Origin: Platycnemis pennipes
Taxonomy: Eukaryota; Arthropoda; Insecta; Odonata; Platycnemididae
DNA length: 64,000 bases
Assembly: GCA_933228895.1 (NCBI GenBank)
Contig: OW121848.1
Location: forward strand, 99,715,470-99,779,469
Direction of reading: 5' to 3'
Under the pieces are notes generated by a model that saw only the letters and a program-made list of their open reading frames with translations, searched no databases and had not been told where the DNA came from. The position numbers were made by a program, and so were the translations under genes. Every line of letters starts with the position of its first letter. Position 1 is the stretch's first letter. Below, in pieces: positions 24,101 through 36,100 of the stretch.

Positions 24101-27100
24101 CACAAAAATCAAGACTCATTACATTAAATCTTGAGAGTTATAAATTATTGAAAGATATCACGCCAAAAAGGGAACATTATTTAATCTCCTCAGGCCACTG
24201 CTATGACTTTCTAGGCTTTCCAAATCTCTAATCATTTCACTCTTTCTGCATAGGGTTTTTCAGTTACTGAATATTTAAATATGTACTGTTATTCAAGATT
24301 TAGCTATCACATTCAATAAACTGTAGGAATAAAACAAACTGAAAATTAAATTAGACAAGATTGTTATTCAACACCTTTTACCCAGGGAAAAACTTGAGCT
24401 ATAGAAAAATACTGTTACCTGCAATGTAATCTGGATCTAATGCATCTGTTTTCATACGAGCTAAACGAGATGGATGCCGCTGTGGAACTCTTTGATCAGC
24501 ACATATGATAGGGTCACTGGAATGCTTTCCTCCTTTGGGGCGAGGAACTGAAAACTAAAACCAGAATGATGAATTAATGTCAGAAATGCACACCAATATG
24601 AAAATTTCTACTCATTCTTGCATTCCTCCAGGTTGAATATTACTGAAACTGATACCAAGATGAAACATCCAGTGGATCTGATTTCTACGAGGGCAAACTT
24701 AAAAATAAGGTCTCCTAAGTCATTGCGTCGCCGCATGAAGAGCTAGGTGCAATCCGGTAACACCGCCATGTACCTTGGTTTCCCCACTACCACTCTGCTT
24801 CCACGAAGCATTGTCGATAGCTCAGTCTTGGCATAGTAGCAGTCCGCGATGGAGCTTCCACTCGCGTCTCCGTCCAGGTGTGAAATTCGGTCTGTCATAC
24901 GATTTTTGACCGTGAAAAAGGTGGCACCTATTCATTCATATTCATCGCCAATTGGTTGAAGTTTACAGTGAAAAAAGTATTGATGTTAAAAACGTTCGTA
25001 AGTGGTGCCGCGAGTTCCTTTCCAGCCACGCAAACGTCCACGACGAGGAAAGGAGTGGCAGGCCATCGCACTCAGATGAGACAGTGCAAGCAGTGGAGGC
25101 GGAAATGCTGAAAAACCGCCGGGTAACGGTGAAAGAGTTGGAAGAAAAACTTGGAGAAGTGTGTAGCAGAGACTCAATTGGCGTAATTTTAAAGGATAAG
25201 TTGAATTGCCGAAAGGTTTCTGCCAGGTGGGTGCCCAAACAGCTCAGCAAAGACCACAATAGGCAGCACGTGGAATGTGCGGAAGAAGTTGTGCGCCGTT
25301 TTGAAGAGGAAGGAGATGATTTTTTGGACTCAATCGTTATGGGTGATGAGACATGGGTTCACCACTATACCCCCGAGACGAAGCAACAGTCCAAACAATG
25401 GCACCACCCGACGTCTCTGAAACCGAAAAAGGTCAAACAAACTCTGTCAGCCGGGAAGGTCATGGCAATAGTGTTTTGGGACCGAAAGGGAGTATTGTTG
25501 GTGGATTTCATGCCCCGGGGAACCACTATCAATAAGGAAAGATACTGTCACACACTACAAAATCTTCGGTGCGCCATCAAGAACAAACGTCCAGGAATGA
25601 TGACGAAGGGGGTCTCATTTCATCATGAAAACACGTGCCCTCATACGGCTAATCAGACGCAGGAACTGATCTCGAAGTTTGGGTGGAAAGTGATCGGGCA
25701 CCCTGCGTACAGCCCCGACCTCGCACCCAGTGATTCCACATGTTCCTCGCTCTGAAGAAACACCTAGGAGGGATGAAGTTCGTGACGGACGACGAGGTGC
25801 AAGAGGAGGTCAACGCCTATATTCGCAACGCGGACGGAAGCTGGTATGACGACGGGATGCAAAAGTTCATCGTGCGGATGAGAAAAGTCATCGACCGCCA
25901 GGTTGACTACATCGAAAAATAGCTGAAGCCATGACCTTTCCAACGATGTATCCAACAATATCAATATATTTCATTTTCTATGAAAAAATAAATTGGAGAC
26001 CTTATTTCAAGTTTGCCCTCGTATTTTACTAGAATTTTCACTCTTTCAGTAATGAGTCGTAAAATATACCTCATTATTTATATAGAAAAGAAATACATTA
26101 TGTAATCAAGTTATTCAAAAGCACTCTTTTGCAAAAGGACAAAATGTAATAGAGTACTTGTGTGTCGACTTGGTGTCGGGTAGGAATAAAAAGTTAGCTG
26201 ATGACGCCATGCTAGTTGCCAGCAGTGAAGATGAACTTGCTGGCATACAGACAAAAAAAAAGGATATAACAAGGAGAAAAAACCTTTTTTGTAAGTAAGA
26301 ACCACTTTGTTGAATCTTAAAAAGTGGTTTTTTCTCCTTGCTACTATCATGCGGTTCCACCAAGTAAAGCCTGAGGACTTCCTTTTTATAAAGGATATAA
26401 TTTTGAAATATGGTTTAGGCATCAACTTCAGCAAGCCTGAACTCGTGATATTTGAGTGTGGAGCACAGGTCCAACTCCCAGGTTGATTAAGGAATTAGGT
26501 GGATCACTCTTGGTTGAATGGCTATAGAGAACCTCTCCAAGATCTGGTGGAAAAGGGCAATAAACAAAAGTACAAAGATCCACCTGGTCACACCACTTGT
26601 GTTCTCAGTCTTCTTATATGGTTGTGAAACATGGGTCAGAGACATACAATGCAATCGAGCTTTGGTGCTGCATAGAATGATGCATATACAATGGACCATT
26701 AGAACTATGCAATAAATTAGAAATTAAATTACACAGGTCTTCATTTGTTCTGCATATTTAGGACTATGAAGTCCTATCTTATGATTAGCTGAAGGAACTA
26801 CACAAACATCCATTCCCCAAACAGTAAAAATCCTCCTCGGATGGGACTTAAACCAGCAACCTCGACTTTGAGTGGCAAGAGATTTATTCTATTGGTAATA
26901 CTATGTCCATTATCAAAGAGCTTAACATCTCTAGATGTCTCCTTCCATGACAATCAAACAATCCTACGGTGCTTTGGACATATTGTGAGAAGAGAGGGAG
27001 AAAACCTAAAAGAATTAATCATTAAAGGGAAGATTGTGGGTACAAGACCAAGAGGAAGAACAGCAAGCAGGTGAATAATCAAGAAAATCACTAGTTTACC

Positions 27101-30100
27101 TCTTCGACATTCCTTAACACACTCAATGCTGGCCTATTTCATGAAAACATATTCATGTGCGGAAGTTTTTTTTTCTTTTATGTGAATAAATACATTAGTA
27201 TAAATGCTTTAAACAAAGGTTTTGCAATATAATAATAATATTTTACTTAGCAACGAACATAACGGGACCCTATTACTTGACGTCAAGGCATCTGCCTCCC
27301 AGGGTCACGAAGCATGCCTTGAATTCAAGGCATCCGCGTTGAGTGTGTTAAGGCTGTATCACACTAGCTGTTGCCAGTTATGGTTGTGATGCCGATCAAT
27401 CAATTAAAACCAACTCTCTGCGGTTGAATGATAGGAGTGCTATTTCTAACTGGCCAGTCGTGCAACCATGGCCAATAGGGTCTTGTCTCTTGGTCACGTG
27501 CTATTTGCGTACACATTTTTGCCATTTCAATTGCTTCCCAAAACCTAAAAATCTTAAGAATACAATTGAAACAGCATTTAGCTATCTCTCATAGCACAGC
27601 ACAGCATTTTTCACCAAGCCATGCATAAAAATATGAAATTATTGCCTTTCACTCCTCAATGTTATTTGGTCATTCGATTATTACACTAAGGGATCTTAAC
27701 AATTACTCTTAGTTTATACTCAGCAAGCATGAGGGTGGAATCAAATAGAAGCATTCATTTCAACTGTACTCCTTTCATTGTGGCCAATATAGCCTTCAAT
27801 CCTGATTTCATGCAATAATACCTCACCCTAAAAGCATTTTACACAGTCGTTAAAACCGTGCAGGCTGCTGCAAGATCACTTGCGTTTGAAATATAGCACT
27901 GTGTAAAGCAATGACTTGTAAGGAAAACCTGCACTACTCCACGAATGCCTGGGAGAAAATTAGAAAATGTTCTAATCTGATGTATGCAGTCGTGCAATTT
28001 GTACATTTTTTCTCACTAGGCGGCACAGAAGTGGTGGCAACGAACTTCCACCAGGGTTCTAGCGATTAAATAGGTTGTTTAGATGAACTGATATGGGTGT
28101 TTTTTGTTAGCACTTAAATCTTTTGGTGGTGCATTAAGTGCAATAATCATGAGCTGCACGATTAATCATGTGAAAGCTGAAATTTCTCTAGTAAAGAAAG
28201 AGGCTATCTGTTATCTTGGCCCACAGCCTTGTGTTAGCTGTGCAAAATATGGGATAAGAATATGTGACTAGGATATCCACTATTTTGTTTGCATTATGGT
28301 TTAAAAACATTTTAAAGTGGTGGTAATATGATGCTTTGTTCAAATCCAACCAATTGATACCAAGAAATCTTGATGTTATATGATTTACTGATGATACTAC
28401 AGCTACTTCAAGGGTTAATATCAATGAAATTCTGTGTCGACGATTGCACCATTTAGAGCTGTCAAGCAAGCCCCCTTGATATTTAATATGTCATGGACTT
28501 TCACAGATGACTGCTCAAATGGATAAATAGAATGACATCAACTTAAGCAGTTTCAAAGACTATGTAATAGACGGCCTTAATATCATTTCAGAGAAACTGC
28601 ACATTTTCATTGTTCTTTGCAGCTAGGTATTGGCTGTGTACACTCACGCCACAGAAGCACATGGCAACCTAGGACTGACTCTAATTAGTCATAGACGTCT
28701 TTTTTAAGCAACAAAAAAGGTTATGCACAGAGTATTAGTAAAAATGTTAACCATGTGCCTGTGAAAATGATGCCACTCACTGTAAAAACCACTGATACAA
28801 GAGTTCTCAATTCTTTACTCTTCTTCAATTCAATACTCAATTCTTTATTCTTTAATTCATCATGCACTGAAGAAAACACTATGCAATATAACTGAATTTA
28901 ATTGCAAAAACAAGTGCATAGGAAACTAAAAGGTTATTATGTGATAATTTCAGGCAAAAAGACATTAAGGAAGCAAATACAGATATGTCTAGGAAAATAG
29001 TTAGAGACTCAACCCTCCAAGCTTCAACATTCAGTCTTTTAATGAAATAATGTGCACTGTACACTAATTTATTTACCCAGAGTTAAAACCTTTTTCTGTA
29101 ATTAGATGGTTAGAAATGTCTAAATTTTAAGATAAAAACTCTAAGATATACATCAAAAACATAACTCACTCTCTTTCCTCGTCCAGTGATAGGTTTCCGA
29201 CAAGACACATTTATAACTTGCTTCCCATTTTCATCGACAGTTACAGCAACTTTTCTTAATGTGCCTTGATAGCCACATTTGGGGCAAAACTGATACTTTA
29301 ATCCAGCTCCCATAACGATGGAAGCACCTTGAAGAGTGGATCTCACCCCTGGAACCAAAGAAGCACCTGCTGGGTTGTCTGTGATGAAGAAGCAGGCATG
29401 ACAGCGTAGAACATGTGTCCGCAACTCTTTTATGACACGTCCCTCCAAAGTCACAACTGAAAGCCCAATTTGCTTCAGGACATTCTGGAAGCAAAGCAAA
29501 GCATATCATAGTTACCAGATTATGTTACTTCATCAGTTATAGTCATTGCAACCATTATGTATGAAAAATATATAAAAAATGAACTGACACATTCATCAAC
29601 ATCATGGATGGGTCAACAATCCTAGGATTGGTTTGACGTAGCCCTCCACTCCATTCTTCAATCGGCCAACCTCTTCATATTGACGTAATTCATCTCCTTT
29701 AAATCCTTCACAACTTGCTCCAAATATCTCATACGAGGCCTGCCTTTTCCATTTTTCCTGCTTACTTTTCCTTCAACGATTGTCTTCATTAGGCCATTGA
29801 GCCTTAAAATATGACCGATTAAGTTGTTCTGTCTTCTTCTAAGGATATTCAGAAGACTTCTCTTTTCTCCCACTCTTCTTAGGACTTCCTGATTACTTAC
29901 TAGGTCGAGCCATTTAATCTTCATCATTCTTCTGAATCACCACATTTCAAACGCTTCCAGCCTTGACTTCTCTGTTGCTGTCATCATCTATGCTTTGCTG
30001 CCTTATAGTAAAATGCTCCAGATGTATGTTCTAATGAAATGTTTTCCGACTTCCACACTTGTATTTGCAGCTGTAAGTAAAATCCTCTTTTGGTAAAATG

Positions 30101-33100
30101 CCATTATTGCCTGGGAAATTCTACTGGCAATTTCTCTTTTACTTTGTCCATCGCTGGTTACTCGGCATCCCGGGTAACAAAACTTAATCACCTCCTCGAT
30201 TTTTTGTTTTCCCAGTTTAACATTTGTCCTCGCTTCTTTTCTCTTACTGCATACCAATACCTTAGTCTTCATTTTATTGACCTTCAGGTGATACCTGGTT
30301 AATATCCTTTCCATATTTCCTAGTGTCTTCTTTAAATCTCCTACCGTTTCTGCCATGACTCTATGTCATCGGCGAATCACAGTATGCTGATTTTCTCCCC
30401 GAGGATATTCACTCCTGGAGAATTTTCTTCTCTTGGACTTCTTGGATGGCTTCGGATGCATTGGAGGAAATAAACACAATGATTCTAGGACAAAGGACAT
30501 TATTGTATATGTGTCACCAACAAAAATCACTGATACCAGAGAATTTAATTTATATGAAGGCAAAAAAGCTTAGCGTACAGGGAAATGGTGGAAAATTTTA
30601 AGGGATAAACCAGATCCTTGTGGAGGAAAACATCAGGTCAGATATTGTCCTATGACCTTGTCTTAGCTAGTGCACATTTTGCTACAAGAAAAAATTAACT
30701 GTTACTAAGATTGATGATTCGACATTAGATCAAACCAGCCATTTAAGTAGAGCCCTATGTATCCTGAGGTATAATTTTGGATGTGTCCATCTATCCATTT
30801 GCCCCTCAGTCTTAGTAACCATGAACACATCCAACCTTCTACATTTGTGCTTTAACCAGCTAGAAGGTCCTGAGTTCCAATCCAGGAATTATTCACACTT
30901 CTGTAAGCGAGAGATTTTTCTTTCATCTTTCAGGGATCAGCATTTTTATTAATTCACTACAAATTAAAAGTTACACAATCCCTTCGTTCTTTTTACTTAA
31001 TTTGATGAAAAAAGTCCAACCTTTTCCTTTTGGGAAACTTTTACATTTTGCTGTGGCTTTGGTGGCAGTAGAGTAAGTTCTTTGCCTGACAATCCTAAGA
31101 TTGCACATGTGAACCAAGATAGGTTTTTCATCACCACTGCATAGATGTGTCTTCAACTTGATACATAACACTATGAACCTGAAGGAGAAAGATCAAAATG
31201 GCTGTTCTTGTGGGCTAAACAAATAAATGACTTATATAAATAGACAACATCGTTCCTAACTTATTGTGTTTTTAACATCTCTAGTTCAAAACTGCTAAGG
31301 CATCTGCCATTGTTATCTTCAAACATTAATGACGTAGCTGTGAGATACTCACATGAATCTCAAAGGAAAATTGACAACTAATTGATTATTTGACAACTAA
31401 AACCCAGCATTGCCCACACCTTAAATATCCATCAAGCATCTCCCCCTCAAATTTGACATACTTCAAATAAACACACTTCAATGCCAGAGAGGACTCAACA
31501 CTCTTATTACACCACTGGTTTCATCAAGATGTAACTACACAGTAACAAAAAGTCATTCCATAGAGGGTTCACATCCAGTTTCACAGAAGTCTTAACATTT
31601 ATTAATTGTTTCTGTTGTAATGTGCATTTCGTCACTCATTTGTTTTCTATGTGCTTATATATGTACGCCTGTACCCAACCTGTTCAGTCGTGAAATAAAC
31701 TGGTTAAAGAACAGACCTGGCAGTTTTTAACCATTTCGAGTCAGGAGATACTTTGAGAAAAGTGACATACTGAAAGAAAACTTAAACTTAGGTAGTTGAA
31801 CACAGTAAACCACTTAGTTGTTTATGCACTCAGCTCATGAAATTTTTGACAAGAATGTCAATGGCTAGTAGAACTTACTTCCACATAACTATAAATTTGA
31901 GACACTAGGCTCATTTTGAATTTATTCAACTAATTAAAATTCATGGCATTAGGAGCAACTTTATTAAAGCACAGACCTGATTCTTCACAAAAAGAAATGT
32001 CTATTCGAATGCCAACAATGTTATTCCGAACTAGTGAGGCCTCACCTGGAGTATACAGGAAGTGTTTGGGATCCAAAGAATGAAGATTTAATTTGGAAAC
32101 TAAATAAGGTACAGAGGAGAGTAGTACACTTTGTAACGAATTCCTACAAATATACAGAAAGTGTTACTCAGCTATTAGGAGAGCATGGTTGGGAAACCCT
32201 ACAGGCTATATCACACTAGCCGTTGCCGGTTACTGTTGTACAGTCGACCAATCAGTGCCAACCAGCTCTCAATGGTTGGATAATAGGACCGTGTCTATCT
32301 CCAACCGGCCGGTTGTGCAACCGTGGTCGATAGAAGCTCGCCTCACGGTCATGTGCTGTTTGTGTTTACATTTATACCATTTCAACTGCTGCCTAAACCC
32401 TAAAAATATTTAGAATACAATTAAAACATCATCTATTTTTTTGTGAAGGATGAATTATATTAGCATACATTTTATTGTGTGTACTCAATTAATTTGTATC
32501 CTGTATCTGAGGCAGAAATCCAGCATTTAAGGCAGTAAAGGAACAAAATGTAAACAGAAACTGCATGTGACCATTACGGGAGATCCTATTGGCTGTGATT
32601 GCACAAATCGCTGGATAGTTAACCGGTCAGTGTGATTGGAACTGTTTACACCAACCGTAACCGGTAACGGCTAGTGTGATACGGTCCTAAAGAGGGTTGT
32701 TCACAAGGTTAAAGTTATGTATTGGAAAAATTCACATAATATAATATAAATCTGACACATGCAGACACATTCTTCCCCACACTACATAAGCAGGACATAC
32801 AGAAGTGAAAAATTAAGGGAGATCACCTGTTGGACCAAGTGATAAAAAAATTTCATTTTACCACGCACACTACACAACTGCAACCCAAAGTATAATTCTT
32901 TCAAACAGATTACACAACATACCCCATATTAGTCAATTTTTTCAGCTAAAATTTAATGTCAAAGCTGGTGCCCTACCAATCCCCCACATGAGCCCTTATG
33001 GTGGCCCACAGGGTAAAATATAGGTGTACATATGAGGTGGACAAAAGTAAATTAAGGATCTCTACAGTTTTTTAGCCTCTCAAAGTCATTACAGTCACAA

Positions 33101-36100
33101 CATGTGAACAGACTTCAAATGATTGCAACAGCTGAGAATATATACAAATGGGTTTAATCCAAAAAAAATTAAATTACCTGCATTGCAAAGTCTGTAGTAA
33201 GGCAACCAACTATAACTGGTACATCTTCATATGTCTCTCCTCCCATCTTTTTCATTGCATCTTTGATGTTATTAGGAGTAATCCAACCTTCTTCATCATC
33301 TTCGGAGGACAAATCCTCATCATCATTATCATCATCGCAAAATCCATCATCACCCAAGGATGTTTCAAATTCCTCCAAACATTTTTGATCACCATAAAAG
33401 AGGGTTTCCAAACTATCCTGTTTGGCCATTCAAAAAGGAATACACACATTTTAGGTTAATTGACAACATACTTTAAAATCACAACTATTTATTAAAATAA
33501 AATGCAAATCTGCCTTCACACAATTATTGATATGTTTGTATTTTAAGCATTAACCCCATCATTGGAAGAGTTTTTCCAAGTTCCCAGAAAGTTGCTTACA
33601 TTATCCCAGTCCACAAAAAGGTGACATTACTGAGTCTGTAAAGAATCAGAAATTTAAGTATGCCAAACTGGCAGAACAAACACAGTGATTTCATGGAATG
33701 GCAAAAAAGGTACTTTCACTGACTTAGGAAGAAACCTTCAATTCAATGCTGACATCTCATTTTCAGTGAACAAAGCAGACCTTGGAAGAGAAACTATGCC
33801 CTCATACAGCATACAGAGTGAGGAAGTTGGAAAATACAATGAGTATGGTAATATTAAGCTCATGTTATCCATTTCAAATATCTCGGGGGCTTAAGGTGCA
33901 GGCCCCAAATTTGTGGAGGTGGGTGCCTTTCGGGATACTCCATTACAGTTTGAAAGTCTCTGCTGTCAAGGAGTAGGGAACTACCTTTGAAAGAGGCAGC
34001 TCGAGCTTGACGCTGCCGTGATCATTATCACCTATTGGCAATGTATTGACCCTAGTAACAGCGCAATCTTTGCCCAGATTGAGTATCAAAACGGCAGGTG
34101 AATAATGCATTCTTTTTGACTCAGGGGCTCCTTATCATGGCTTTCCCCAGGGTCTATTATGGAAAAGAGCAGGGCTAATGAACAAATTGAAGGAATTTTG
34201 AGGACAAAAAGCATACAAAAAAGAGAATGCAATTACCCCCGAACACAGAAGCGGCACAGGAGGTCTTAAAGAATGTGTGTTATCCAAATCATCATTCTCA
34301 CCATCGACCTCATACAACTGAATTAATTGGCAATGTGGAATGCACATTCACAAAGTTCACTCAGCAGAGGTCTGAGATTAATAGCATTACTGAGAGGCAA
34401 GGCCATGATTACTGCATCCTAATTTGCTCTGAGAAAGTCACGAGACAGCAACTTTCTCTTCACTCACCTTCACAAATTTTAGGCCTGCCACTCAGCCCCC
34501 ATGATGTTTGAATTGGATGATTACACGCAGGAAGAGGAGGTGAATATAATGAGAAATAAACTGAAAAACACCAGATGATAAACTGCAGAAACAGAAGCTT
34601 TCCAGGACCTTCAGTGTCAAGCACAGTTAAAAATTTTGTCCCACTAATCCTTCTCAAGTCTTCAACTGGGTTAGGCTTCGCAGCTACTCCCACCCCATAC
34701 ACAAATTTTAATGAACATTGTTCTCATCAGCATGTGCAGTGAATATGAGAGGGCATCATATCTTTTGAGGTTTATCAATACTTACCAACACACAAATACC
34801 ACAATTGAGTAGAGTGCCGATTATCTGTGGCAATGGAGGAGGAAGCCAATTGGAAAATCAAAAGTGATGGATAATCCAATCATGATCATTTTCCTAGTAG
34901 ATTTGACCTTGTTTTCAGTGCCATGCTACCTCCGCATCTTTTGCACCTACACCATTGAAGTACTCGTTGTTTTCATACAATTTCATTTATCCGCCTATAG
35001 TTATTAAATTTATCTCTCCGAAACAGCTCACCAACTATAGATGTATACCATAATAATGTCTTTCGATTACATACATTGAGTATACTTCATCAATACGAGG
35101 ATATTAAGTGGTGAATCTTAATCTCAGACGTGCAATGTGACCCTTTCTTATATACCGTAAGTTGGGGCGAGTTCGGACACGTGTGGCAAGTTCGGACGAT
35201 CGCGCTGATTGGTACTTACATTGTGTTTTCTCCCGAAGCTCACATTGTTATACGAGTTAATCATGTCTTCGAGACAAAGAATGATACAATGTATCATATT
35301 CCGTATAAAAGCAGTGAATCTCGTGCTTTTCGTCGTAGTCAATCCGATTAGTTTGCGGCGCAACAGTTGGGTGAAATTTTGTATCGCCGGAAAGAAACTA
35401 CTGTGCTTTTTGGTAAGTGCTTCTGAAATTTATGAGATTAATTTCTTTTTAAAGCTGCTTCATTTCTCATAACATGTGGAAATTTACTTTCAAATAACAT
35501 GAATATTCTATCCATTACAACGCATTATTCGATTTCATGTAGCTCCGCGGGCGGAATGGTGAGAAAGCACGCGAGGGTCATTGGAGGCCGGTGCTCACAC
35601 GGGCACGATGAGCAGAACATCGATAAGGCCGTTGAGGCTGTGAAATGTGGAAGAATGACACTTCGGCCTGCGTGTAAGGAGTTTGAAGTGCCTAAATCTA
35701 CGGTTTATGATAAACTGAAGGGAAAGCACCGAAAAAATCTGGGGTCTAGTACAACTCGGCGCGGCCACCTCGGCGCGGCCACTTCGGCGCGGCCGCCTCG
35801 GCGCAAGCCACCTCGGCGCAGGCCCAACTCGGCGCGGGCCATCACGGCGAGGCCAATGTATTTAATACTGAATTTTTCTAAGTGTGGACATTTTATGGAC
35901 CACAATTAAAATGAAGTGTCGGAGGTAGTTTGTTTACTTGGGTGTATATCTTAAATGGAGATGGACGCAGTAATAATGATATTAGGAGGGGAATTTCTTT
36001 GGCGAAAGAGGTGTTTACTAATAGGAGAGAGCTTTTGACGAGAAATTTGAGCATAGATGTATATACATTTACATCTACGCGGTACCCTGCAAGACCCAGC

